A stretch of 42,290 nucleotides of DNA from Clostridia bacterium (GTDB lineage Bacteria; Bacillota; Clostridia; Christensenellales; Pumilibacteraceae). The notes under the pieces were generated by a model. That model worked only from the letters and a program-made list of their open reading frames with translations, was not told the DNA's origin and did not search any database. How positions within the stretch are numbered: position 1 is the first letter of the stretch; every line of letters starts with the position of its first letter. Where the stretch lies: assembly GCA_017623455.1 (NCBI GenBank), contig JAGAPA010000011.1:1-42290 (forward strand), in the 5' to 3' direction. Shown here one piece after another: positions 33,001 to 42,198 of the stretch. Made by a program: the position numbers and the translations under genes.

Positions 33001-33897
33001 TTAGTACGTGCTCAAAATCTGACGCATAACCTTTACGGCAAAGCGTGCTTCTTCTATCATAAAATCCTTGCCAAAATGCGTGAGCAGAACCTCAAGATTG
33101 TACGCTCCGTCATACCCTATCTCGCAAAGAGCGGTTATCGTGTCCTTCCAATCCAAAGTTCCCGTCATGGGAATCTTGTGCTGATCCTTATACCCATCGT
33201 TGTCGTGCAGGTGCAAAACCTTTATCGCGCCTCCCATCTTTCGGATAACGTCCCCAACCTTTGGATTTCCCTCAAACCTCGTAGATCTGTGGGTGTGTCC
33301 CGTGTCCATACAAATGCAGAAATGTTTGGAAAACTCGGGTACGTTAGCGAGTTTTTCGTACGAATTGATAAAATGCGTCATATCGCCAAAGAACTCGTTA
33401 CAGCCAAGCCCGGGCGCATCGCCAAAGGTTTCGGTAGCAATGATTATATCCTCTTTTACCGCAAATGGCAGAATATCCGCAAACATCTTATTGTTGACGG
33501 AATACATCAACTCGTCCGGAGCATCCGCACCAAAAACCATAGAGGTTATCGCATGCATAACGCAGTATTTAGCCCCCAGCTCCTTTGTGGCAATGCAGTC
33601 CATCTTAGCACTTTTAATAAAGTCCGCGTTGAACTTTTCATCCTTCTTTACTCCCGTAATGCGTCCGTGAGTCTGCTCAATGCCAATACCCAGCTTGTCC
33701 GCATACTCTTTCAATCTCCTAAAATACGCCCTAACCTCGTCTTCGCCACGGGCATACACGCTCTCCCCGTTTGCCACGTCAAACCCACAAAGGTTAAAAT
33801 CCACGCAGTCCGCCCCGATTTCCTTGGCAATCTCTATTGCCCTAAAATCCCCAAACTGCTCCTGCAAATTAAAAATACTAATACCAACCCTCTTCAT
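33001..33897 (-). CDS. Sugar phosphate isomerase/epimerase-like TIM barrel (AP endonuclease 2 superfamily)
   Basis: 298 residues from the ATG at 33897, five bases after AGGAGG; the ATG three bases earlier is too close to it. The xylose isomerase-like barrel is recognised from VGISIFNLQEQFGDFRAIE at the start and from metal ligands in ATETFG (Glu156), CMDTGHTH (Asp198, His201), HLHDNDG (His231) and YNLEVL (Glu269). Such enzymes isomerise or epimerise keto-sugars or related metabolites. Only 28 bp separate it from the hsdR stop, with no promoter in between, so it is either read from the restriction operon or was displaced from its own promoter by the arrival of that operon. Confidence 0.85.
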   Translation of the reverse strand: MKRVGISIFNLQEQFGDFRAIEIAKEIGADCVDFNLCGFDVANGESVYARGEDEVRAYFRRLKEYADKLGIGIEQTHGRITGVKKDEKFNADFIKSAKMDCIATKELGAKYCVMHAITSMVFGADAPDELMYSVNNKMFADILPFAVKEDIIIATETFGDAPGLGCNEFFGDMTHFINSYEKLANVPEFSKHFCICMDTGHTHRSTRFEGNPKVGDVIRKMGGAIKVLHLHDNDGYKDQHKIPMTGTLDWKDTITALCEIGYDGAYNLEVLLTHFGKDFMIEEARFAVKVMRQILSTY

Positions 33898-33925
33898 CAT
33901 AACCTCCTAAAATCGCAATTGGCTG

Positions 33926-36900
33926 TTAGTCTTTACTACGTAATAATTTATAAAGTTCCGCTCCCATTGTGTTCATAACACTAAGATAGAATTCATTATC
34001 ATTAAGCAACTTTTTATAAGCATCAGAATTTTCTAAGTAACACTGTGTTGCAATCTTTTTAAACTTATCGGGGAACAAACTCTGCACAAACATTTCGTAA
34101 TTATTGTCTTTAGCGTACCGCTTATATTTCTTTATCTCGCTATCGTTAAGGAAATTTTGGAAAATACTTTCCACAACTGTTCTGTCAAAATCACTGAATT
34201 CGCCTTGAAAAACCTCGTTAACCTTATCGATTATGTTTTGCAAAGTATCTTTCTTTGGAACTTTTGTCGTGCTTTTATCTTGAGATACTACCAAATCAGT
34301 ATCCTTTTTTTCAAGAACGATTGCCCCCTTAAAACTCTCCGTCAACATTGCATACTCAAGCTTAATTTTATCCTCAATATCAGGCTTAACGTGTGCAGGT
34401 TTAGGCAAAACTTTTAGCAAATGGCTTGCATAAACATATTCCTTGAAAAGTTCTTCATCGGGAATTCTTACAAGCTGAGTAACGTATGCATAGCTCTTTA
34501 CAAACTTACGTATAGCCATTCTTGCGTTAAACTTTCCCTCAACGGTATCTATTTCATCATACCTGTCAGCAACAGGTTTTAACATACTTGCCAATTTTCC
34601 CATAGCAACAGAATCCTGCTTTACAGAATGCGTAGACATAAATTTATAATACTTATCCACGTCATCAAAATTATAGAGCATATACTCCTGAATTTTACCA
34701 CGCAGAGTATAAACTCTGTTATAATCGCTAACACCGTCCAAAAGCGTTGTTTGATAATACGGCTGGAAACTTTCTCTTACCGTTTCATCATCGTTGGCAA
34801 AATCAAGAACAAAAGTGGAATCTTTACCCCTTGCAACCCTGTTAAGTCTTGATAAAGTCTGTACGGCACTGACGCCCTTTAGTCTTTTATCTATATACAT
34901 AGATTGCAATAACGGCTCATCAAAGCCCGTTTGATACTTATTTGCAACGACAAGAATATTATTCCTTTCCGACCTGAATTCTTTTCTGAATTTCTTATCG
35001 GTAGTAATAGAATTACCGTCAGCATCAAAGTTAAGCCCAGCCTCTGTGTACTCAATATCATCAACCTTTACGGTTCCCGAAAAAGCAACCATTACACCGC
35101 AACCTTGTCCCTCTTTGGGGTGCTCCTTCAAATACTGCTTAATTGCAAAATAATACCTTACGGCGTTTGCCCTGCTATCGGCAATAACCATAGCCTTAGC
35201 TTTTCCATTAATCTTAAACCTTCCACTATCCAAAAAGTTAGACATTATCATATCAGTTTTTTGTTTGATTGTATGTCCGTTCTCTTTATAATATTTAATC
35301 AAAATCTTAAGTGCCGGTCCCGTCATAACCTCAGGGTTTTCCGCAGATGTTCTGACAAGCCTAAACGCCTCGTTTATTGTGGTATAATTCTCCAAAACGT
35401 CAAGTATAAATCCCTCCTCTATCGCTTGACGCATAGAGTAAACGTGAAACGGTTTGTGCTTGTTAATAACAGGGTCAAAGGTTCCAAAAACTTCTATCGT
35501 TTTATTTTTTGGCGTTGCGGTAAAAGCAAAGAACGACTGATTATTGTGCTTGCCTTGTTCTAAAACCTTTTGAATTATTTCGTCGGTAACGTCTATCGTT
35601 TCTACGTCTAAACCCTCGTCGTCAGCAAACTTTTCAAGTTCCTTTTGTCTATCTATAAGCGCACCACGCAAAGTCTTTGCACTTTCTCCGCTCTGACCTT
35701 GATGTGCTTCGTCAATAATAATAGCAAACTTTCTGTCCTTAATCTCATCAAACTCCTTATGAGCAAACAAGAACTTCTGTATAGTACAAATTATAATTCG
35801 CTTTCTGTCGTTAATTGCCTCGGCAAGTCCTCTTGACCTACGCTTGTCATCTATAGCATCAACAAGTCCGGGGACGTGCTCGAAGCTGTTAATCGTATCT
35901 TGCAACTGACTATCAAGAACAATACGGTCTGTTACTACAATTACCGAGTCAAAAACCGCTTTATTTTCGCTATCGTGAAGAGAAGCCAATCTATAAGCAA
36001 TCCACGCAATAGAGTTAGACTTTCCACTACCTGCAGAATGTTCAATCAAATAATTTACGCCCGATCCCTTTTCCTTAACGTCTGCAACAAGCTTGTTTAC
36101 CACGTCAAGCTGATGATATCTTGGGAAAATAATTTTCTTCTTTTCTACGGTACGTATCGCTCCATTTCGTTCAACCTCTACCTTTTCGGACACACAAGCT
36201 ATAAACTTGTTAAGAATATCCAAAAGTCCGTCACGCTGTAAAACCTTCTCCCACAAGTACGAGGTTGCATAGCCATTAGGATTAGCCGGATTTCCCTTTC
36301 CTCCGGTCACTCCCGCTCCGTTACTGCCTTGGTTAAACGGCATAAAATACGTTGCGCCGTCTTGCAAGCAAGTAGTCATATACGCTTCGTATAAATCCAC
36401 AGCAAAATAAACAAGGAATCTATTGTTAAACTTAAAGCAAAACTCCTTGCTGTCCCTATCGTTTCTGAACTGTGTCATAGCGTTTTCTACGTCTTGTCCC
36501 ATATACTGGTTTTTAAGCTCCAATGCAACAATGGGAATTCCGTTTAACGAAAGCACCATATCTATCGTGTTGTTATTCTTTTTAGAATACGCAAACTGAC
36601 GTGTTACGCCCAGAATATTCTTTCCGTAAAGCTCGGTATGGTTTGCATTAAGCTCAGACTCAGGTTTGAAATAACAAATCTTAAGCTTCATACCCATATC
36701 CTCAATGCCGTTTTTAAGCACGTGAATAAGACCGTACTCGCTTATACAGCTCTCTAACCTCTTATACAGTTTTTCGGAAGCCTGATCGCCATAGTATTTA
36801 ACATACTTTGCCCATTCTTTAGGCTGAGAGCTTGAGATAAAATGCTCGAGCACTTCAGGATATATGGCACGCTCTTTATCATAAACGTACTTATGTATTC

Positions 36901-37012
36901 TATGCCCATTAGGATTAAGATACGAAAACTGCTCATACCCACCCTCTTCACTTATAAGAAAGCTTTCTATATCCTGTTCAAAACGTTTTTCAGATTGGTC
37001 AAAATCTCTCAT
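33926..37012 (-). CDS. hsdR: Type I restriction enzyme endonuclease/translocase subunit HsdR
   Basis: 1028 residues from the ATG at 37012, six bases after GGAGG (an in-frame GTG at 37015 is less likely). The N-terminal PD-(D/E)xK nuclease is visible as TIDMVLSLNGIPIVALELKNQ with Asp152, Glu166 and Lys168 (numbered from the GTG). The SF2 motor follows: Walker A HSAGSGKSNS (Lys332), DEAH box IIDEAHQGQSG (435-438), FFAFTATP as motif III and QTLSRLNRV as motif VI. The C-terminal helical part (about 800-1028) should bind the methylase core. It cuts unmodified DNA after translocation with HsdM and HsdS. The ATG lies 14 bases inside the end of the membrane-protein gene, so translation is coupled. 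All catalytic motifs are intact. Confidence 0.93.
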   Translation of the reverse strand: MRDFDQSEKRFEQDIESFLISEEGGYEQFSYLNPNGHRIHKYVYDKERAIYPEVLEHFISSSQPKEWAKYVKYYGDQASEKLYKRLESCISEYGLIHVLKNGIEDMGMKLKICYFKPESELNANHTELYGKNILGVTRQFAYSKKNNNTIDMVLSLNGIPIVALELKNQYMGQDVENAMTQFRNDRDSKEFCFKFNNRFLVYFAVDLYEAYMTTCLQDGATYFMPFNQGSNGAGVTGGKGNPANPNGYATSYLWEKVLQRDGLLDILNKFIACVSEKVEVERNGAIRTVEKKKIIFPRYHQLDVVNKLVADVKEKGSGVNYLIEHSAGSGKSNSIAWIAYRLASLHDSENKAVFDSVIVVTDRIVLDSQLQDTINSFEHVPGLVDAIDDKRRSRGLAEAINDRKRIIICTIQKFLFAHKEFDEIKDRKFAIIIDEAHQGQSGESAKTLRGALIDRQKELEKFADDEGLDVETIDVTDEIIQKVLEQGKHNNQSFFAFTATPKNKTIEVFGTFDPVINKHKPFHVYSMRQAIEEGFILDVLENYTTINEAFRLVRTSAENPEVMTGPALKILIKYYKENGHTIKQKTDMIMSNFLDSGRFKINGKAKAMVIADSRANAVRYYFAIKQYLKEHPKEGQGCGVMVAFSGTVKVDDIEYTEAGLNFDADGNSITTDKKFRKEFRSERNNILVVANKYQTGFDEPLLQSMYIDKRLKGVSAVQTLSRLNRVARGKDSTFVLDFANDDETVRESFQPYYQTTLLDGVSDYNRVYTLRGKIQEYMLYNFDDVDKYYKFMSTHSVKQDSVAMGKLASMLKPVADRYDEIDTVEGKFNARMAIRKFVKSYAYVTQLVRIPDEELFKEYVYASHLLKVLPKPAHVKPDIEDKIKLEYAMLTESFKGAIVLEKKDTDLVVSQDKSTTKVPKKDTLQNIIDKVNEVFQGEFSDFDRTVVESIFQNFLNDSEIKKYKRYAKDNNYEMFVQSLFPDKFKKIATQCYLENSDAYKKLLNDNEFYLSVMNTMGAELYKLLRSKD

Positions 37013-38246
37013 CACATTCCTCCGTATCTATATCACAAGCAAAACCCGTATCTTTTATTTCTATTAGTTTTTCATCATCACCATTTACTTCAAATTTTAT
37101 AGGTATTTTATATTCATTGCCTAATAAATCCTGAACAATAAGTGAGATATATTTAATTTCTTTATTTGAATAAAGCAAGGTGTTGAATCCAAATCCCAAA
37201 TAATCATTTTTATCAACATATCTTTTTACATTAGAATAAAATTTTACCTTATTTACTATTATCCCACTTAAATAAAATGGTGAAAAATCTGTATTCTTAC
37301 AAATCAAATTATGTATTTTATAAGTTGTCGCTTCGTCTGCCCTGTTTATAAAAAGATTAGAAGACGAGCCTTCAAAATCACTATTAATTAAAAATTTTCC
37401 ACTTATTTCTTTTGCTCTTACACCAAAGAAATTAACAATAGGTCTATATTTCTTTTTGTCATCTTCTTTTCTGTCTTTATCAGCTTTTTTAATAGTCCAC
37501 GCAACACCACCAAGCGTAAGGGCGCCACCCACAACAGATGCAACTATTGCTAATACAATGTCTTGTAAGTTTTTATCATTTGGGATTAAATATATTAAAT
37601 AAATAATCAAAGCTAACAGACTTAAAGAGTCAACAATAAAAGAAACAATGCTAAAAATACTTTTTTTAGTAGAAAAACCATTCCCTATACAAACCAACAC
37701 CGCAATAGAAAGCATTACCGCCGATATACTTCCAAATACAAATATCGTATTTAAAGAAACATAGTGACCTAAAACAAATAAAATTACTGCACATGCATAT
37801 AACCCTCCTAAAACAATACCTTGCATTGCTTTTGAAGGCAATTCCTTTTCTACCGTTTTTTCACTAAAACGTATTGTTTTATAGACAGCAACTGATATTA
37901 TAAATTCTAAAACCCCCACAACAATGCTGACACAAACAATAATCGCTATAGATAATAATGCCCAGTAATTATATAAATAACTTAGCGTTAAAATAGAAAA
38001 CAACGTAAATATTGGCGAAATTAATTTTTGATTGTGATAATTTTTATAGTCTGCAAGCGCATCAATATTACAAACAGCACAACCAATCCACACCCATTTT
38101 ATAATATTATTAATTTCTTTTTCAAAATGGATAAAAGGCAACACTAAAAAAGCAACGAAAAGTGTTAACCCAATTCCCCTCAGTAAGCATTTAAGTGTTT
38201 TGCAAAATTTATTTTTAGGTTGCCATAACCTTAATAAAGACCCCAT
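36999..38246 (-). CDS. Polytopic membrane protein with cytosolic domain, embedded between hsdS and hsdR
   Basis: 415 residues. About eight hydrophobic segments fill residues 22-251; the last one, DIVLAIVASVVGGALTLGG, ends in a highly charged KKADKDRKEDDKKK. Residues about 265-415 form a soluble, probably beta-rich cytosolic domain (KIHNLICKNTDFSPFYLSGI; YISLIVQDLLGNEYKIPIKF). No transporter or enzyme motif was recognised. The ATG shares one base with the hsdS stop (TAATG), and the stop overlaps hsdR by 14 bases. It occupies the same slot as the prrC anticodon nuclease in the E. coli prr locus, but the sequence is not PrrC-like. Codon use is strongly AT-rich. Inference: a membrane effector or accessory of the restriction system. 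Function unknown. Confidence 0.78.
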   Translation of the reverse strand: MGSLLRLWQPKNKFCKTLKCLLRGIGLTLFVAFLVLPFIHFEKEINNIIKWVWIGCAVCNIDALADYKNYHNQKLISPIFTLFSILTLSYLYNYWALLSIAIIVCVSIVVGVLEFIISVAVYKTIRFSEKTVEKELPSKAMQGIVLGGLYACAVILFVLGHYVSLNTIFVFGSISAVMLSIAVLVCIGNGFSTKKSIFSIVSFIVDSLSLLALIIYLIYLIPNDKNLQDIVLAIVASVVGGALTLGGVAWTIKKADKDRKEDDKKKYRPIVNFFGVRAKEISGKFLINSDFEGSSSNLFINRADEATTYKIHNLICKNTDFSPFYLSGIIVNKVKFYSNVKRYVDKNDYLGFGFNTLLYSNKEIKYISLIVQDLLGNEYKIPIKFEVNGDDEKLIEIKDTGFACDIDTEECDERF

Positions 38247-39493
38247 TACACCACTTCCTTTTTGCCGGTTACGTATTCGTAAATCAAAGACTTTTTATAT
38301 TCTTGCAACTTTTCAATTTTTTCTTGTTTGATTGCTATAAGTCTATCGATTTGACCGCATTTTTCGTCAAGATAATTAACCAACTTTTCCTGTAGTTTTA
38401 CACTCGGACAACAAAGAATAATTTGAGCAATTTCTTCCTGATTAATTTTAGGCATTTTTACTCGATTTTCTGTAACCAATTTAACTTGTGCCAAGAAAAT
38501 ATCCGACAGCATCATATACAATAAGTATTTCTTATTTATCGTTGTCTCAATAGGATACATATCAGCACTGCACAATCCATCAAATGGTGCAATTACTACC
38601 TTGTTTAACATCGGACGAACTTTTGAATAAATGATTTGCCCTTTAAGGAACAAATGATTATTGCTTTCAACCCCTGTTTGTCCTACAGTAACACAGGGCA
38701 ACAATCTGCCCGATCCTTTTTCTATATTTTCAGGTGACACTTGAAGATAATTCGTATATTTTGAAGGCTCTACTAAATTAGACTTAACAGTAGCTATATG
38801 CTTAAATTTAACAACTTGCCAACTTTTAGGAATTTTGCCTATCCATTCTACACCACTATCTTTCATCGGGGCGGATTTATCAAGACCTTTGGTAACGGCT
38901 TCCGTAATTACCGATTGCTTATATTCTTTCAATTTTTCAATCTGTTTTTCTTGATTTACAATTAAGTCATCCACTTGTGAAAGTTTTTTTGTCAATGCAT
39001 TAACTATACAATTTTGAACGTCTAATGAAGGGAAAGGAATATAATAATTTAAAATTGTTTCTGTATTGATTGTCCAACGATTATCAAATGAAATTCCTTT
39101 GCCATGAGCAAACATTGCCATCGTCCAATATTGAATCTTGAAATAATAATCAAAATATTTTGGATTTAACTCTACTTTTTTACGTAAATTTTGATAAGCT
39201 GGACTAATTACACCCTCAATTTCAGAAACATTACAATTTGCTCCACTATATAAATCCATAGGATTCAATAATAAATCACCAACTTTAACAGGATTATAGT
39301 TTTCATAACTTTCCGCTAATTGCCCCTCATTGGTAGAAATATCCCTTACCTGCACAGCACTTCTTGCCAATTTTAAAATTGTGGGATTTTTATCTCTCGC
39401 TTTTTGTTTTGAAAGATAAAAACAGTGTTTAATTTTTGAAACTTCCCAACTATTAGGAATATTTCCTATCCAATCTATATTTATATTTTTCAT
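38246..39493 (-). CDS. hsdS: Type I restriction specificity subunit HsdS
   Basis: 415 residues from the ATG at 39493; the open frame reaches further but the earlier part overlaps the upstream gene and lacks the family pattern. The two half-repeats are evident: WIGNIPNSWEVSKIKHCFYL and WIGKIPKSWQVVKFKHIATV each open a target-recognition domain (about 1-150 and 212-360). Each is closed by a long helix containing EKQIEKLKEYKQSVITEAVT and QEKIEKLQEYKKSLIYEYVT. HsdS selects the bipartite DNA target for both methylation and cleavage. The start shares one base with the preceding stop (TAATG), with AAGGG upstream. The target sequence cannot be predicted from the protein. Confidence 0.92.
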   Translation of the reverse strand: MKNINIDWIGNIPNSWEVSKIKHCFYLSKQKARDKNPTILKLARSAVQVRDISTNEGQLAESYENYNPVKVGDLLLNPMDLYSGANCNVSEIEGVISPAYQNLRKKVELNPKYFDYYFKIQYWTMAMFAHGKGISFDNRWTINTETILNYYIPFPSLDVQNCIVNALTKKLSQVDDLIVNQEKQIEKLKEYKQSVITEAVTKGLDKSAPMKDSGVEWIGKIPKSWQVVKFKHIATVKSNLVEPSKYTNYLQVSPENIEKGSGRLLPCVTVGQTGVESNNHLFLKGQIIYSKVRPMLNKVVIAPFDGLCSADMYPIETTINKKYLLYMMLSDIFLAQVKLVTENRVKMPKINQEEIAQIILCCPSVKLQEKLVNYLDEKCGQIDRLIAIKQEKIEKLQEYKKSLIYEYVTGKKEVV

Positions 39494-40350
39494 TATTGTA
39501 ACCCTTGTAAACTTTGCAATAAAACTGGTAAAACAGCAATCATAACATCTGTACCTTTTTCGGCAACCCATTTCAAAATATTTGCTATTTTACTTTTAAT
39601 ACTTTTCTTTTTACCCTTTTTATCTTTTAACAACTCTTGTATTTCTTGTAGTTGTTTTTTTATTTCCTGCGTTTCGGTATCATTCAACGTTTCACAATCG
39701 TCAAGCGCCTTGAAACAATCTTCAAAAGATATAGTAACGTTAACATTTGTTTCTTGATTTTGATTAACATTCTGATTTACATTAACTACTGTTTGCTTTT
39801 CTTGAGTTTGTCTTTTTGCTGTTTTCTTTTCTTCACATATCTCTACCAAATACAATTCCAACTTTTGTATAATACCATTAAAATACGATGTATCTTCGAT
39901 AGACCAAGACAACATATTATCTTCTTTTAGATAATCTTGTATTACTTTTCCAAAATCAATTTTCCCTTGATATTTTACAACAATTTCTGCGATAAAATTG
40001 TGCTTATCTGCCTTTTTGATTTTTCTTCCTCGTGCAATATCTTTTCTAACTTCAAGTATATATGAATATTGTGGAATTGCATCAAGAATACCTTTTAATG
40101 CAGATAACATTACTTCTAAATTTGATTTAATTTTATCAACAAAATAAGTTGTTGAATTCCCTGCATAACCAAAAAATGCACAGTTGTTCCAATTCACGGC
40201 TACCATATATCCAACATTACTTGCTGAAAATTTTTCGTGCAAGGTTCTTCCCCTTTCATATAACACTTTGTGAGCAATAGCCGTGTCTTCTTTTAATTCG
40301 TTGACTTCTTTGATAAAACTTTCAATTTGTTCAATTTGTTTGTATGTCAT
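39493..40350 (-). CDS. Unknown protein with Asn/Gln hinge and hydrophobic C-terminus, embedded between hsdM and hsdS
   Basis: 285 residues, no recognised family. Residues 1-180 look like a mixed helical domain with an aromatic stretch around 48-70 (GYMVAVNWNNCAFFGYAG). Residues 187-206 are a low-complexity hinge (VVNVNQNVNQNQETNVNVT), which may be a beta strand. Then a predicted coiled coil (about 210-245), a basic patch KDKKGKKKSIKSK, and a hydrophobic helix WVAEKGTDVMIAVLPVLLQSL at the very end that could insert in a membrane. This plan (sensor-like body, hinge, hydrophobic tail) is reminiscent of pore-forming defence effectors, but that is inference only. It shares one base with both neighbours (TAATG at each end), so its dose is tied to HsdM and HsdS. 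AT-rich like the next membrane protein. Confidence 0.78.
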   Translation of the reverse strand: MTYKQIEQIESFIKEVNELKEDTAIAHKVLYERGRTLHEKFSASNVGYMVAVNWNNCAFFGYAGNSTTYFVDKIKSNLEVMLSALKGILDAIPQYSYILEVRKDIARGRKIKKADKHNFIAEIVVKYQGKIDFGKVIQDYLKEDNMLSWSIEDTSYFNGIIQKLELYLVEICEEKKTAKRQTQEKQTVVNVNQNVNQNQETNVNVTISFEDCFKALDDCETLNDTETQEIKKQLQEIQELLKDKKGKKKSIKSKIANILKWVAEKGTDVMIAVLPVLLQSLQGLQ

Positions 40351-42122
40351 TATTCCAAAATCTCCTTCATTAGTTTTTCTTCTTCAATAGAAAGAGTTTT
40401 GAATTCTGCAAAAATTTCATCACTACTTCTTGGTGCAACAAATTTATAAAAAAGCCTTGTGAAAGGTATTTCATAACCGATTTTATCTTTGGTTCTATCC
40501 ATAAATGTAAGCGGATTATAAGGGAGAACGTTTTTGTTAAAGTATTCCCCTACGTCTTCAGTTAAAGGTATAATTTCGCTGTCCGTTTTGCCTTTAGTGG
40601 GTTGAGGCTTGCCTTTCTTCAAGATTTGCTTACCATTTTCATCCGTCAACGCTGTTTCCACCGTCACTTTGGTATAGCCGAAAAAGGCATTATCAAACAC
40701 CTTGCTTTCTACCGCAAGGTTACCGTTTTCATACAATTCGTCTTTACATTCGTTGTAGGCTTGTACAATCATTTCGATACAGTTATCGTCCAAATCCACA
40801 CGCTTATTACCGATATTTTTACGGCGCTTTACAAAGCATTTGCTTGCATCAATCAGTTGCACTTTGCCAAGACGGTGTTCGGCTTTGTCCTTACTAATCA
40901 CCCAAATATAGGTGGCAATACCCGTGTTATAGAAAAGGTCGGTAGGAAGTTGAATAATTGCTTCTACTAAGTCTTGTTCAATTAAATATTTTCTAATTTC
41001 AGAAGGTCCGCTACCAGCATCACCCGTAAAGAGTGATGAGCCGTTTTGAATAATAGCCATGCGTCCACTACCTTCCTTAAGTTTCTTTACACCGTTTAGC
41101 ATAAACAATAGTTGTCCATCGGAAATTTGAGGCAAGCCCGGTCCAAATCTTCCGTCATAACCAAGTTTTGCTTCCTTGTCAACAGCGTCCTTCTCTCTTT
41201 TCCAATCAATACCAAAAGGTGGGTTTGAGATTATGTAGTCAAACTCATACCCATAATACGCATCCTCGGAAAGAGTATCACCATACTTCATTCCGCTTGC
41301 ATTTCCGCCCTTTATGAGCATATCCGCTTTTGCGATTGCATAAGTTTCGGGATTGAATTCCTGTCCAAAGCAAGTAAGCTCGGAATCAGGGTTTATTTCC
41401 TTTACTCGCTCCGTCAAACATCCAAGCATCTGACTTGTTCCCATAGTCATATCGTATGCGGTTTTGTAGCATCCGTTTTCAACAATTTCATCCTTTTCAG
41501 GAGAAATTAACAGCTCCGTCATAAGATAAATTATATCTCTGCTTGTGAAGTGTGCTCCAGCTTCTTCGTTATAACTTTCGGAAAATTTACGAATGAGTTC
41601 TTCAAAAACGTAACCCATATCCGTAGACGTTATTTTGTCGGGTGACATATCCGCTTTTTTGGAGTTAAACTCTTGAATAACCACATACAAAACGTTGCCA
41701 TTAACCATTTTCTTTAACTCATCGTCAAAGTTAAAGTTTGTCAATATGTCTTTTATGTTATCCGAAAAGCCTTTTATGTAGTCTTCAAAATTTTCCGCTA
41801 TATTTTGAGGATCGGCAAGCAAACGTGCAAAATCGAACTTGCTATAGTTATAAAACGTATAACCGCTTGCATTACAAAGTGCACCGTCAAAGATTTCTCC
41901 ATCAGCGTTCATATCACAAAGTTTATTATACGTATCCAATACTTTTTGTTTTGTACTTGCAAGCGCATCGTCAAAACGCTTAAGCACCGTCATTGGCAAA
42001 ATTACCTTTCCATACTCGTGAGGCTTATATAATCCTACTAAATGTGTTGCTATTTCCCAAATCAGGTTTGCTTTTTCCTGTATGTTTACGTTTGTTTGCT
42101 TTTGCAATTCATTGATAGCCAT
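40350..42122 (-). CDS. hsdM: Type I restriction DNA adenine methyltransferase HsdM
   Basis: 590 residues from the ATG at 42122, ten bases after AGGAG; the ATG nine bases earlier is only one base from it. N6-adenine methylase motif IV is NPPF at 300-303 in YIISNPPFGIDWKRE. Motif I is the variant YDMTMGTSQML (Asp224), as in a subgroup of gut HsdM proteins, instead of DPxxGTGGFL. GAHFTSRDIIYLM and LTCFGQEFNPETYAIAKADM are typical. The N-terminal helical domain begins at ANLIWEIATHL. It is the first gene of the operon, with a promoter at 42170-42198. It methylates the host target with HsdS and is the core on which HsdR assembles. Confidence 0.94.
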   Translation of the reverse strand: MAINELQKQTNVNIQEKANLIWEIATHLVGLYKPHEYGKVILPMTVLKRFDDALASTKQKVLDTYNKLCDMNADGEIFDGALCNASGYTFYNYSKFDFARLLADPQNIAENFEDYIKGFSDNIKDILTNFNFDDELKKMVNGNVLYVVIQEFNSKKADMSPDKITSTDMGYVFEELIRKFSESYNEEAGAHFTSRDIIYLMTELLISPEKDEIVENGCYKTAYDMTMGTSQMLGCLTERVKEINPDSELTCFGQEFNPETYAIAKADMLIKGGNASGMKYGDTLSEDAYYGYEFDYIISNPPFGIDWKREKDAVDKEAKLGYDGRFGPGLPQISDGQLLFMLNGVKKLKEGSGRMAIIQNGSSLFTGDAGSGPSEIRKYLIEQDLVEAIIQLPTDLFYNTGIATYIWVISKDKAEHRLGKVQLIDASKCFVKRRKNIGNKRVDLDDNCIEMIVQAYNECKDELYENGNLAVESKVFDNAFFGYTKVTVETALTDENGKQILKKGKPQPTKGKTDSEIIPLTEDVGEYFNKNVLPYNPLTFMDRTKDKIGYEIPFTRLFYKFVAPRSSDEIFAEFKTLSIEEEKLMKEILE

Positions 42123-42169
42123 TGTTATCATTCTCCTGTTTTTCTTGTTTTTTCTTCGATTTCTCTTAT

Positions 42170-42198
42170 ATTATAACATAAATTATTATATAATTCAA
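42170..42198 (-). promoter_or_regulatory. Promoter of the hsdM-hsdR operon
   Basis: The minus strand has TTGAAT (42198-42193), 17 bp, TATAAT (42175-42170), about 48 bp ahead of the hsdM ATG. It is the only good promoter I see for the five-gene operon. Nothing recognisable lies in 42199-42290, apart from a weak inverted repeat too far apart to trust. Confidence 0.7.

Noticed and set aside
32902-33978. 358-codon open frame on the plus strand
   Set aside because: It lies antisense across the isomerase gene and its repeat-rich flank. The protein shows no family pattern and no ribosome site, while the minus strand has intact metal-binding motifs.
36999-38246. PrrC or another known anticodon nuclease in the hsdS-hsdR slot
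   Set aside because: Only the position matches. The protein is polytopic and has no ABC-ATPase or nuclease motifs.
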